Assembly (NCBI GenBank): GCA_009192285.1
Contig: WBVU01000005.1
Span: 1,940,731-2,004,730, forward strand
Origin: Morchella semilibera
Lineage: Eukaryota > Ascomycota > Pezizomycetes > Pezizales > Morchellaceae
Direction of reading: 5' to 3'
DNA: 64,000 bases
Of the stretch, positions 35,838 through 48,600 are shown piece after piece. Position 1 is the stretch's first letter, and each line of letters begins with the position of its first letter. A model generated the notes under the pieces. It made no database searches, had not been told where the DNA came from, and saw only the letters and a program-made list of their open reading frames with translations. Position numbers and translations under genes: made by a program.

Positions 35838-38800
35838 TCATGTAACGTGCCGCCAAATCTCCCTGTACATCCCCCACTGGGTAAACCCTACACAAAGGCT
35901 TCGTATTAGTAAAGCCCAAGATGCAAAAATAAAAACGGGATGGAATATATACCAAGCTGTTCATAGGTTCCCTGAAGGTCTACCCAGTCAACAAAGCATG
36001 CACGCATGCCCCTTTGCTTCAACTCCAAAATTGCTGCACAAATCAAACCCAAGCCAACGTTGACCCCTCGATATTCAGCTATAGAAAGAAAGAAAAAATC
36101 TTAGTGACAGTCTAGAATCATGCTAGGACAGCAACCACTTACGCCCAACACCCAAACAAGCTAACCCTCCAACCCTTTCCCCTATTACCTTCGGCCAAGG
36201 TACATCCTTAGACATCTGGTTGTTCCCTACAGGAGTAAAAATGAAGGCGGCCCCAACAATTCCTTCATTTGTGTAGGCAATCATAGCATCTGCAATATCA
36301 TCCGTTGCTTTTAGCGATTGGTATTTCTCCACCCACCCAGTGTATGTACTAAAGTTCTTCTCTTCAAATTCAAGCAGCGCATCAAACTGATTCGCGTTGC
36401 AGAAACCGAAAGAAATGCCCTTTTCTTGTAAGGAACCAAAGATACCCTCAGGGATCGTCCACTTGTCGATCTGCATCATTAGGTCATAGATAAACTTGTC
36501 TCCTAATTTCCAGCCCCGGCGAGAAAACCAAGACAGGTCCTCATCTGGCAAGTCTACAGGCAGACCTGGGAATATACGAGGAAATATACTTCCAAGCTGT
36601 AGTGATTTCATTCCTGGCTGTTTTGATAGATGTCGAAGCGCAACGTCATGTAAAGACCTTCCAATACCAGAATTTCTGTTTCTCGATGCTTAGCTGAGCT
36701 GACCTTGAATTCGTTAAACAATCCAGCAAGTTAGTGCACTGCGTACCTATGTGTAGACCGAACAATAAGCAAAGCCAAACTCCCAATTAACTCATCCCTC
36801 CCTGACTGAATAGTGTACGTAACAGCGAGTCCCAATAGCTCCTTTGTCATTGTGTGACGCACAACAAAATGTTTCGATTGTCCGGGACGGTCTAGCAGAG
36901 CACTGAGCGTGCTTGCGTCCAACGGCCATTTTCGCCCTAAGCAATCTCGCCATAAGTCCGCTGAGGCAAAAAGGTCTCGTCTTTTTTCCCATACCTCAAC
37001 GAACCACTGATGTTGTTGCCGAAGAGCAGACGTGCCCGGTACACCAATAGGAAGAAAGCCTGACGAGTGGCGTTCACCAAATATCACTGCAGCTGCTGTC
37101 TCCAGAGCCGTTTGAGAATACTCGTATGTACAGATGTACGTTCCAACTGTAGATGATTAGCAATGATGTAAGCCTAATGTACTATGAAACTCGGCTTACA
37201 TGTTCTATCAACCAAAAGGTCATAAGGGTCGCAGGCAGCGAGAGTTACTAAAGGTTTGTTAAGACAAAGACGATGAACTGCTCCAGCTGTCTCTAGTTGG
37301 TAGCTAGTGTTCGGTCTATTTGCATTTACAGTAACAAATATGACTGCTGCCGCTCTCTTAATGAGGGCAACGTGGGTTGATGTGATTCCATGCACCGTGT
37401 AGGGAGCGTGCCTAATTCTTGGATGCTTTCGAGCAAGTGCCTTGCCAAAGCATTCGAATGGATCTATTGAGGGCTCTCCAGCTGACTTCTGATAAAGAGG
37501 TCTCACAACTGGTGTAAGAAGTAGAACATTTTCAGTACCCCTTATGCGTGCAGATAATGGAATAAGGTTCTTTTCATCTCGAACCACTGTTGTCGAGTTT
37601 TCGTAAATCTTTCGCGCGAGAGATTGATGTTCCTGCATCAATGAAGGAAGACGATTTGGATCAGGGGTAGCAAGGGCTGTCCGCCAATTCAAATAGTGTT
37701 GCTTCAGTTGCATGACTCTTCCTGAAGAGCGGTAGATATCGTTTTTGACAATGGCTCCATTCCCAAGGGCATCGTAAATAGCCTTAATAGCCTTCTCCTG
37801 CGTCTCAGGCTTGTCCACAATCTGCAGCATGTCACACCCTACCTTAATTGCCATGACTGCAGCTTCTCCAATATTTGAGTGTTTGGTGAAGGATGGCATG
37901 TCGGTAATATCACATATAGTGAGCCCATCATATCCTAATTGTCTTCGTAATACGTCATGAATAACGTGTTTAGCGTCTGCCATGCCTCCATCACTATGCT
38001 CACTCTCTTCCCACACAGACGAGGTCAACATTACACTGTCCAATCCTGCTGCAACCGCTTTTCTAAATGGAACTAGTTCTGTAATCTCTAGATCATCTCG
38101 AGCTTTGAAGTTGAAAGTTGAGCTGCGACTGCCATCCTTGTTTGTCGTTCTGCCTGTGCTCGGGAAATGCTTTACACAATGGCCCATCCCTCCAGCCCTA
38201 AGACCTTCAGCAAACGCAACCCCGTGATTACCTACTAGCTGAGGGTCATCTCCAAAAGCTCTCACGCTAATATTAGTAGCATTATGTTGATTGATCACAT
38301 CTAGGACAGGCGCAAAGTTCCAGTTAATCCCAACCGCGACTAGCTCTTTGGCAGTCGCTTTCGCGATATCAAAGGTCTGACTCTGTGACCGTGTTGCTCC
38401 CAGGGCCATCGCGCCTGGAAACTGGGTGGCCCGTTTACCGTCGCCTAATCGGCTTATCTGTGTCACATTAATACAGATGAAAGAGGGCTTTGTCCGCCAG
38501 GTTCGCATACCATCCCATTCTCCTGATCAATTCCAATGATAAGCGGCCACTGAAACCCTACGGACTGTGCAATACTTTGCAGCTCCAGCGTGAGGCTTGT
38601 CAATTGAGCGGCATCTACAACTGTCAAACCTTACCTAGAAAATAAATTCACGCAAGGTCAAGGATCATACCTCGAATATTTCTTCGTGTCAAGATTATAT
38701 TTCCCACATAATACTTTTCTATCATCATACGGACCTCTGGAGTAACGCTAAATCCGTCGAATCCTATCATGATTGTTTGGCCAACAACCCTGCAACATTC

Positions 38801-38984
38801 CTGGAATTTAGCTACCGCTCAAAATTTGGGCAGCCAGCAAGCCCTCAACCTACCGTAGTATTTCATCATCGCGCTGTGTAATGGGCTCGGATGGACTCCT
38901 ACGAGGCTGCGCATATTCACCATTTGCCTGACTACAAATTAGCTCAATTCTGGGAGGTTATGAAGAAATGCTAACCGCTGCCAT
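35838..38984 (-). CDS. GH3 NagZ-like domain fused to two GNAT acetyltransferase domains
   Basis: Nine exons from the start: 38984..38976, 38927..38854, 38789..38671, 38614..38511, 38457..37200, 37146..36747, 36675..36143, 36078..35953, 35887..35838; 890 residues, every junction in phase. Residues about 25-420 form a GH3 beta-N-acetylglucosaminidase-like barrel (MIGFDGFSVTPEVR, IIGIDQENGM, FPGAMALGATRS, VRAFGDDPQLV, VKHFP, VGCDML). Two GNAT domains follow: the first with RNSGIG near residue 655, the second with GPEYRGVNVGLG near 834. This GH3-GNAT order is known in filamentous ascomycetes. The odd point is the GH3 centre. The nucleophile Asp in VGCDM (about 311) is kept, but the usual PGHGDT...DSH loop after KHF reads PSTGRTTNKDGSRS, so the catalytic His is gone, and the usual TAH before the next strand reads LTS. 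Loss of hydrolase activity is therefore likely, with the acetyltransferase part possibly active. No signal peptide is seen, so a cytosolic or nuclear place is inferred. Confidence 0.88.
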
Positions 38985-41255
38985 AACTCTCTTATAATTC
39001 CTGTTATCGACGCTACAAGGCTTAGACCTTTTTGATTACTTGAGCTCGTTTAATGCCCTGTGATAGCTTTGAAAATTTATGTGCTGCGAGTGAAGAGAGT
39101 GCTGCGCGACCCAGTGGTGTCGAAATTTAGTCTGGTGGATGAAGGGGGGTAGGAAGAACCAGGACTTCTTTGGAGCTGAAGATACCCAGCCTTATGTTAA
39201 AGGTCTGCGAGAAACAGAGCAGAGATGGATAGCTCAGCTTGGTAATTTTCGCTGGAAATTACCAAGTTGCTTTTGAAATGTAGGAAGGCGCTGTGTAGGC
39301 GAGTGAGGCTCAGAGATGAGGCTTAATTTACAACTTACCAACGGCTGCCCAGCAATCGCAGAAACACAACCAAACAGCGGACGAAGATCCGATCAACCCC
39401 CGCAACAGGGAAGAGGAATATTAAGAGACAAGGGCAGAAGTAACTAAGGATATTCGAGTCACCAAAGAACGCAAACAGAGGTAGAAAGGGATGAAGAAGG
39501 GAGAGGGAGGTGGGGATGGTTCAAGTACATACAACGGGAACCTAGAGTTTAGAGTACATGTAGGTATTACTTATTGTACAAGGTAACACAAAGACGGTGA
39601 CGCGTGTACTCTACAATAATAAGGCTTTCTCGGCGCGAAAAGGGACCCACCTTACTTTGCCGTAGTAAAGGTGACAGACACTCTAGTAGATACTTCATTA
39701 ACAAAAGACCCAAAAGACCTGAGGTTGCTGATTGCTATAGGCCGCTATGAATTGTCCCTATCACGCTCAACATGCATGTACCTCTACACATTCCCTGTGT
39801 GGGCGGCGGCTCGTCTTCGTTGCACGGCATATGTGTAACACAACATAAGGTGTGCACGGAAGTGTGACACAAATAAGTAGGAGAGGTGTCCCTCGACCTT
39901 TAACCTACATGTAACTACATGTAACTGGTTCGACGATCGTTTTAGTTTTGTAGATACTCAAGGGAAAAAAAAAAGACGAGGCCCCGAGTAAGGGGGATCT
40001 GAAGCCTCGCGGAATAGCCGGCGTTCGTTCTGTATGCTCTATGCAAGTAGGGGTGGGTGTTTTCGGAATCCCATCCAAATAGTAAATATATTACGAAGAA
40101 AAACTCTCGGTCGATGTACCCAAATTAGGCACTCCTTGTGTTCAAGGTGCGTAGGTACATTGAGACAGGAACGTCGATCACCGTTGCAGAGCGAAAGGCA
40201 CCTTCTAATCCTACATAGTACAGGTTTATAATCTATCGATCCCAGGACTTTGGAACCTGTCGAAGCCAAAGATTGGCCGCGCTATACCGACATTTGTAGT
40301 CAAAGTGGTACTAGGGCTTACCTCATTCCTTGCAGAAAAAAAATCTCATATCTGTACAACATTGTTAATTTTCCTTTCTCGTGTCTCGTCTCACTAATAG
40401 AGATACTAGTATCTAGCGGTGACGTTAGTACAGTGAATACCCTCTGTAACGAGGCAAACCAAGCGGGGTCAGTGTCACGAGAATAGGCATTTGTACGGGT
40501 GTAAACCCGGCACAAAGTAGTAGGCTCTCATTGAAATTTGGTTTGGAGGACAGTATGTACCAACCTCACACCACAGACAATGTTGGGGGCAATCCTCTAC
40601 ATGTACTGTACGTGTGTCGAAGCTGGGCATGTTGTGATATGATATGATAAAAGCCTCATGCCGTAGTGTAACGTTACTACCTAGCTGCCTACTAGTTGTG
40701 TGCACAATTACGGAAATTTCCACACTGAATGATTTCTCGTTTGGATCTTAAGCTTGGGAGCTCGCTGCAGGGGACTCACAATAGTGTAACAGTTAAAAGT
40801 GTATGGAGACTAGTAGAAAACTAGCAGAGGAGGGGAAATTCCTATTGATATCCCTTACGTTGGAATCATTAGATTTCACGGGTGTAAATTAACGTAACAT
40901 TAAATGATTGCGCTGTCAGTTGAGGATTGTAGCAGGCAACTTCGAGCTCGATGTTTTCACAATTATTTGCGATGCAGGGGATAAGGTTGTACCAGTGAAT
41001 GCCACGCGATTACATCTGGTGGCGAGTCAGTTGTGTTTCAGATGTCGACTGTATAATAGATGCGAGACAAGAGCTGGGGTCAAGAGTCCTAACTCCAAGC
41101 AGGAAACCATACTTTAGACGAGCATCACGTCAAAGACAACTTACACCAACCACACATCCCCAATTCTATTGTCCGACTTTCCCGCTGGCTACCCCACTAA
41201 ATCTCCAGACCCGTTTCTAGAAGTGGGTACTGACTAACCAGCAAGGATTTACTCA
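38985..41255. other. divergent intergenic region upstream of GH3-GNAT and CENP-I genes
   Basis: 2.27 kb without a recognised gene. It has an 11-bp perfect hairpin (39238-39266), TACATGTA palindromes near 39560, 39905-39922 and 40600, and a pyrimidine/CAC-rich leader just before 41256. Confidence 0.5.
39238..39266. promoter_or_regulatory. 11-bp perfect inverted repeat upstream of the GH3-GNAT gene
   Basis: CTTGGTAATTT at 39238-39248 and AAATTACCAAG at 39256-39266, 7-nt spacer, about 255 bp upstream of the start codon at 38984. It could be a dimeric factor site or an mRNA hairpin; only the symmetry is observed. Confidence 0.45.
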
Positions 41256-44238
41256 ATGCCTTCAGCAGCTAAAAGTCACGGTACGCGTCCTCCCAATTGA
41301 TTGGAGTTTCATCAGCTGATTAAGTGCATCCTAGAGTTTGGCGACGGCCTAATTTACGAGAATGATATCGAGGAGTTAGTCAGTAAACTACGAGAAGGTC
41401 CGTTAGATACTCTCTTCAGAACCAGATCAGGTTGTTGATTGAATATAGCTGCATCGACTCACAATTCCCTTTCTAAAAGTGACATTACGGACGCGATTGA
41501 AAAGCTCTCTCAGCACGCGTCAGTACGAGGCTTAGCCAATGATGCATTGGATAACCTTATCAGCACATTGACTAAAACGCCATGCTACCTTGACCAATCA
41601 TCAATTAACAATATTGTTAAGATTCTCTTTCCACAGAGGAAGGTATCAGAAGTCATTGTGGTCAAAATAGTTGGGTGCTTTGGGCAAGGACAAAGCAAGC
41701 CATCTCTAGCAACACAGGTACAAATTAATGCGCCTTTCTAGGAGTTCCTAACAAGTGGCTGACTATTCAAGGCGCTTTTACTTCGTTGGTTGGTCATGGT
41801 ATATGATATACTTGAAAGCTACACCGCTCTTTCGCAGCTGTATGGCGTTCTCTTCAGCTTATTGGACATGATCACTTTGAGGTAATCGGATCAAGCACAA
41901 ATTGGGGCCAATCCTAACACCATCTCAGGAGTCACTTGTGTCATCTTCTTTCCCTTTTAACAAGAAGAAAGCATGTGAAGCCCTTCCGTATCCAAGCACT
42001 GTGAGTACTGCTACACCCTTAGGTTCAGCGTTTAGGCTATTTCTCACAGTAGAACAGGCTGGAATTTAAGCGGAACCTGGGGAATGAGCAGCCTCTAAAT
42101 GGTCTGCTTCAGGTATTCAAAGACTATTACCCGGATGTGATTGTGGGCGACGTCGCCCCCACGAAAGTCAGATTATTCTCGGTAAGTCACGTGGAGTTCA
42201 GCTCGTTATGCCGTCTCTAGAGGTTTGTGTAACATCTCCTAATTAGGTCTTTAGCATCCGAATCCTGAGTGGATGCAGAAGCTGCTTTTGATTCAAGAGT
42301 CAAGCGCAGCGGAGTATTCTGGCCCGTCGGGGGCTTCTTCCTTTAGAATTATCAGGAAAGCAGGCGGACAATGCACAAAACGGCAAAAAACTAACCATTT
42401 AGCACTCCCGGAAGTCCACACATTTCACGCCACTGAGGTGAGTGTTCTAAGTTCTAGCGATTTCTAAGGCAGTATTTACTGATTTGCTACAAAGGCTTCG
42501 GTTACTCTCGAGGAAGTTGAAAATGTAGACGACTTTGTGAATAAGTTGGATAAGCTAGAACTTCCGAATCAATTAGTGGCGGCGTTAGAAGACCCACTTC
42601 TCCGAAAACTGCTAGAATTAAAGCCGTCAGGTGAATAATGTCCGGTGCATCGAAATTAGAAAGGCACAAATAAACCTGACTCAAACAGATTCGGCAACCT
42701 CACGAATCAACAACTGGCTAGCAGCATGTCTGTCAGATGAACTTCGATCATCTCAAACATTTTCTCCTGGAAGAGCTGATCGAACCGCAAGACTTCTATT
42801 AAGGATTTTGGAGTATACACGTTCCACAAAGGTATAACTCCTAGAGGTCAATGATGAATCTAAACTCACTTTTACCATCTAGAGATTGTTACCAGCAGTT
42901 GAAGGATTTCTATATCAATATTTGCAGACCTGGAATGGGAAGGATCACAGGGGATCGATTTTAGGACTGCTGTGTTTTCTACCTCTTCGCGAGTTTGGAG
43001 GTATGTGTAGAAGAAACACGATTGAATAATTAATAGGCCTAACCCTTCATAGAATTATATGATAAGTTTTTCAAGCCAGCCGACATAAAATTAAAGACTA
43101 CAGACGCCTCAACCGCCTCACTAATTAATTTTTACACCGAACTTCTTCATCAGTGGAGAGTTACGTATAGGGATAGCGAGGTTACTGAGGCAAAGAAGGT
43201 AGCTTTGAAGAGATACATGACCCATGTCGGTCAGATATGTTTGGCAGGACAAGTGGTAAACTCTGACTTTCCTCCAGATAACCTCGGATGCTAATGTGAA
43301 ATATAGGCTTTCCCAGGTTCATCTTTAATACCTAATGCGATCCTTTTCTTTTACGAGTGTGCATCGTCACTGCCCTGGCAAAACGGGTTATTTCGTATTT
43401 CATTACCCCCTGACCAATTGGTATACATCTTTCTGTTCGCTGGAGATGTTATGATGCTCTCTAGAATATCCGGTATCCTTTCAAAGTATGTATGCCCCGC
43501 CCCATACCAATGATCTTCAAGAGAGTCCGTTGACAATATCCGTGCAGATACAAACGCGCATTCGAACTTACCCTCAAAAAGTCCTCGTCAGACCACGGGC
43601 CAGATGAATACGCTCGAGACTATGTGAACCACTTCAATGGATTTCTAATGGATATCTGTAATCTTGTGTGGAGGAATCGTGCATTCAAAGCAGGCGGACC
43701 AGAATCAAAGCAGGATCAAAATGCGCACGGATGCACCCTTCCTGAGTAAGAGTCTAGACTGCATATCACATTTCTTTCGGAGAAAATATTTGACAGCCCG
43801 AAATATTTCGTGTATGTTACATGATGAAACTAATTTGAAACATAGGAATGTTATATCGTTACTTAGCAACGCTGCAGACTCACGCGAAGAATCCCTCACG
43901 ACTCTTTTTTCACTTTCACACTCTGCAGTGTTAGCCCGGCTTTCTGCAGAGTGTTTACGCGGGATGGAAAATGCACAACCCAACATTAAGGCTCGCCATT
44001 CAGGACCCGTGACACAGAAGTCATTAGGTCGATTAGCTGGGGTAATATACTAATACATCTCAACGCATCCTACAGTATTATATGCTAACACTTTTCATAG
44101 AACGGCGGTCTGGTGATAAGCTGGGCAGACTTTCGTGTTGCAGTTCTAAACAGTTTAGGTAGGGGAGGTTTAATCGGGATATCAAACTTCATGCACAGCA
44201 CCATGATATCCTTGATACAATCTTCAGCAGCTAGGTAG
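41256..44238 (+). CDS. mis6: Mis6 / CENP-I inner-kinetochore protein
   Basis: Fifteen exons: 41256..41280, 41335..41397, 41449..41717, 41772..41881, 41929..42000, 42058..42181, 42255..42437, 42495..42630, 42689..42831, 42883..43000, 43053..43255, 43307..43485, 43548..43745, 43846..44041, 44101..44238. They give 718 residues, all in phase (S. pombe Mis6 672, human CENP-I 756). CENP-I belongs to the constitutive centromere-associated network (yeast Ctf3) and helps place CENP-A and hold the outer kinetochore. The diagnostic block is ALLLRWLVMVYDILESYTAL, LSQLYGVLFSLLDMITLRSH, LCHLLSLLTRRKHVKPFRIQ, VFKDYYPDVIVGD, HPNPEWMQKL. The C-terminus has HSGPVTQKSLGRLAG and ISWADFRVAVLNSLG, also typical. 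Introns are 47-100 nt. The first three exons (start MPSAAKSHEFGDGL) are the least certain because the N-terminus is poorly conserved. Intron density is far above that of other genes here. Confidence 0.92.
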
Positions 44239-45266
44239 CGGCTCAACAATGTCCCGTATCTGTGTCCATTCCCGATATAAAAAAGTGTACATACTGTGCT
44301 TTTTTCACGATGATGCGGGCTTGGAACCTTGAAAGTCAAGAGTGGGGAGGGGTGGAGAGAAGGTACATAGTAGTACAAAATTTGGCGATCTTATGGCACG
44401 GAGGTGCTCCCAGCTTCAGCTGAAGTTGTGTACCTGTTGAGTAGTACCTTATTCCAGTGCTATGAGCTAAGGAGGGGTGCAGGCCTATGACACGGCCAAA
44501 TCCGACCCATCCGTCCTGTTGCACAAAAGTGCACCCGCTAAGGGCTGTTGTGACACAGTTCTTCCCTAGGATGCACGCCTTTCCTTGGCCTTCGGTGGTG
44601 CCGACATGTCACAAGGTTTCACGAGAAGGAAAAAAAAAAAAAAAGGCGCCATATCTTCCTGAGGATCCCACCGGGTTTTGGTGAGCCGAATAATACATAT
44701 TGCAATGAGCCTCATTGCTCGCCCGGATTCGCTTAAAATTCCAATTACGGGCCCTTGACCCAGCCGTGGGCATATGTGGGAATCGGCAATATGTATGTCA
44801 ATGGTTATAATTCTCGGAGGTCTCGGCCATGCCCTGGTGGTAAGTATTACCGTGAACCGCAATTGCCGATTCCTTACTCAATCCAAAGAACATGATGGAA
44901 CAGGAGAATCGAAAAAAGGAAGAGAAAAATGAAACGTTCAGGTAGCACAATCCCATCATCAATTCATGTTCGCAAGGCCCAACCCGATATCAACACCACA
45001 AACCCTATAAATAAACATAAAGGAGCGAATAGTAATATAGATTAAGCATATTTTGAGGCAAGTATTGTATAATAGGTAGAGAGATAGACCCCGTCACATA
45101 AATTATCATCCATCCATCCATCCATTAAATCTATTAAATTCCAAACGAAAAGAAAAGAAAAATACTAGCCCATTAAGCCCCCTCCACATATGTCACATTC
45201 GATCTTTCCTCGATCCCCCCCACGTCTTGCAAATATAACGCCTTTCCCACACCATTTTATTCCCCG
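44239..45266. other. convergent intergenic region, CENP-I and SPT small-subunit 3' ends
   Basis: 1 kb with no recognised gene. Contains an A17 run near 44628, a 12-bp palindrome CTTCAGCTGAAG near 44415 and a CATC microsatellite at 45108-45125. Confidence 0.5.
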
Positions 45267-45612
45267 TCATAGCTCTGAACGGGCCATCCCTTGTTGTGTA
45301 GCGAGTATGTCCTCGTCACCGGCATAGTAGAACCACGCCCTTGAGGCGATGGTGTGGACGTGGTGAGGAAGGTATAGTGATGCAGCGAGAATAAGCATCG
45401 AGAGAAAGATAAAGAGAAACGAGTCTATAAGGCGGATTGTTAGCACAACCAGCGATAAGGGGTTTCTGGCAATCGGGGGAGGGGGAGGGGGAGGGGGGGG
45501 GATAACACGTACTAAATATGATCTTCTCTGTAGGCGTGAGCATGTACAGCGAGAATGTTACCTCGTACTGGTACCGCTTGCGCTGGAGGAGCTTAATGAG
45601 TGAGGAAGCCAT
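45267..45612 (-). CDS. serine palmitoyltransferase small-subunit-like protein
   Basis: Exons 45612..45513 and 45424..45267 give 85 residues. The 88-nt intron contains a long C-run on the coding strand (45475-45500). Small activating subunits of serine palmitoyltransferase sit in the ER membrane beside LCB1/LCB2 and raise sphingoid-base synthesis. The N-terminal half, RKRYQYEVTFSLYMLTPTEK then IIFNSFLF, matches the human ssSPT pattern (YYQY..T.LYML.P.E...FNS). It is followed by one membrane helix (LFIFLSMLILAASLYLP), then HHVHTIASRAWFYYAGDEDI. The tail is longer than in animal subunits. The protein is too short for a firm call by eye, but the order of motif, helix and length all fit. Neighbours give no functional link. 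Confidence 0.8.
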
Positions 45613-48600
45613 TATAAAAAGTGTATGGAATTAATCTCTGGAGCTCTTTGAGCCAGAGTTCAAGTAAAGTGCGGGAAAAAAAGGGGGGTGAGCTGCCGAA
45701 CGAACAGGAAGCTACACAAAAGGAATTCTATCTAGCTAGAGTAACCAACAAACAGGTGAAAGTGAGTGTGAGATAGGAGATAGGGATCGAGAGGTTTCTG
45801 GTTGTTGTCGAGTGAGTGTGATTGCTAGACAAAAGGAGGTTAAGAAAACAAAGCTTCACCTCTTTTCTTTCCCTCTTGCCTGTGAGTGGCCCGGAATCCG
45901 GGAATTGCCTTGCGGCTTTGGTAGCCGTTCCCGAGGGCAGGGTAACGTAGTCAGTTCCGAAGCAACTGTCAGCTATTGTGGAATGTATCACGATACTTCC
46001 TCTCTGGCCTTTTATTGTAACAGTTACAAGAAGTACGTAGCGCAATGTAACCGTAACCTTCGAACTTTCCCTGGTGTTTATCTACAAAGTGCATTCGTAT
46101 CACCTGGCACAACATTAATGGGCTGGTGCTGCAGCTCTTTCAAACATTCCTAACACTTGCGCTCTCACCTGTTTATTACAATTTCATGGCACACGCGCCG
46201 ATTCATCGTGTGCGTCGGGCCTGTGCTGTGCGCAGAGCTCAATTGCTTGCAATTGATTATCAACGCAGCATGGGCAGCAGAAAGGAAGGCCTGGGGCCAG
46301 GGAAAGGTGATTAGCTAGCAGACCAACAAGGCGCTGCGCGTGTTTCAGTTTTGGCCTAATTGCATTGTGGAACGTATCACGTTTTTCCAAAGGGAACTTC
46401 TAGAGTCTTAGACACAACACAATTAACAGAAAACCGATGCAAGCACAAAATTCTTAAAGCACAAGGCGACGGATTTTTGGGGCTTGAGACAGTTACTAAG
46501 TTACGATATTAGAACCGAGTCATTAACCATGATCTTCAGCATCCCAACCCCTCACCTCACCAACCCATCGACCAACCAAGCCGCGTCCGTTATCACTATC
46601 AGTACTCTGTACTCTGCAGTAACTACTCATGCACATATCTCCACCGGACTGATCATCTTCAAAGTACAGTAAACTTGTGAGCTTTATCCTTGATATATAA
46701 CCTTACAACAGGTGAGACAGTGCATTCGTCATCACTTTGCTTGTACTCTCTGCGGTGTGACACGACAGTACCCTACGCTCTAGGGTCTAAAAGCTCAGCC
46801 TCCACCACCCACGCAACACGACGTATATTGGAGCTGATAGGTATATTGCGGGGTTATATCCGCACTGTTTGGCACCGCGTTCCAAGGACGATCCTTTGGC
46901 TAAAGACGCCACGCTGACCAATGAAAAGTACAGTTATGTACATTCTCCAGGTAGACAACTACTGGCTGTTACGAAACCCTGCAGGAACCAGTCAGAGCGT
47001 TAAATGTTTACACTCCTTCAGACGACGTGAGAGAATATGTACCTGGTGAGGTGGCGTACATCCGCTCCGCTCCGCATATAGCTACACGGGTGTATGACTT
47101 GATTCTATCAAGTACACACGACAGCCTTGTGAAGCATCGAGTTTTAGGCGTCTTTCAAGGCATTGATATAGATTCTTAAGACAATAGAAATGTTGATATA
47201 CATAAATATCGAGCTTTGTAAAGCAAGGCTATAACTGTGATGAACGTCTGTGGCGAGGCTCAGGTATCACAAAGGCGTTATCCAATCATCAGTCAGGCAG
47301 GGTATAGTACCAGTGTAGTCATATCAAGCTTATCTCGATCGATTTAGTGCTTTAACGAAAGGTATGAGCACATTATGTACTCGGATATGGGAATAAGAAC
47401 TAGAAAATGCGAGTGAAAAGGCAGGGATTGGCGCCTCTTTGCCATACAAATGCATTTTCTGGTTCTAATTCCTACACCCGAGTAGTTGATGGAGATCACA
47501 AGATGTGAATGTAAGGATTCGATATATCAAACCCCGGGTGCCCCTCCCCTCTAGGTATATACATGTACTTAGGGCTAGGGTGGGGATCACTGGCAAGTAC
47601 AGATCGAGTACATACCTAACGGGGCTGAACATTATTCTAGACGGCTACTTAGTAAGACAGGCAGGCGCCATATATATATGAAGCACATAGACAAAAGTGT
47701 TTAGGTACATGCAGTTGTTTGGTTAATGTTCGTGCCGATCCATATGCTATATACATGTATGACTACAGCCCTAACCCAGACATATCATTCAACCCCAAAC
47801 ATGTGTGAGAAGAATAAAGTAGTCCAATTCTTCCATGTAGCCTATCTACGAGTTAGTATGTCAAGATTTGTTTGATACAACCCTTGTTACATCCCAAAGA
47901 TACGAACTTGATACATACATATTTAGATATTTAGATCTTTCTTACCGCTGTTGGGCCTTCTGATTATAGTTGTAATGCCAGAAACCATATTTTTGGAGCA
48001 TGGTTCTTAACCATAATTGTCCTAAAAATATTGGTTGTATCTAGCAGCCGCAACGGAGCAAGGCTTGATCTACCGCTTACCGCCATTACTCGAAAAATTG
48101 GCTATGCATATGAGATCAAAATTGCTATAAGTAGACCTGATCTACGCCCTTCAACCAATCGTGAATGGGGTAATCCCTGGCCGGAGATAGCCAGTTTTTG
48201 CGGTACTAGCTGATACCTACATCGAACAAAAGAGACATGTCTGATGTTAGTAAAAGGCTAGAGCGTGGCTAGGCCCTCGCGTTACGTTCTAGACCCTCAC
48301 GGATTGGTCGATCATTCATGCATGCAACTAGCTAGATCCTCACAGGGGCCCTGTGCTTCGGGGGTAAGTAGGGATAAGTGGTATCTCACACCCCCGAAGT
48401 ACATGGGTTTCGCGAGCAACACGCTGGTAGTACCAATAAAGGTGCCTAGGCCTATAATATCTCAGGATTATGTCAAGCAGTCTAATGCTATAATTGAAGC
48501 ACTTGGGTCTCAAGACCGGCTGGTGGCCGTGGCACTGATTTTCGTCATGGATTATCACTCGGTACGATTTGGGTTTCACTCGGAAAGCAACCATCACCGG

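Noticed and set aside
35838-45612. TDP1, GH3-GNAT, CENP-I and SPT genes as a functional cluster
   Set aside because: Different strands, large divergent spacers and unrelated core functions; neighbours by chance.
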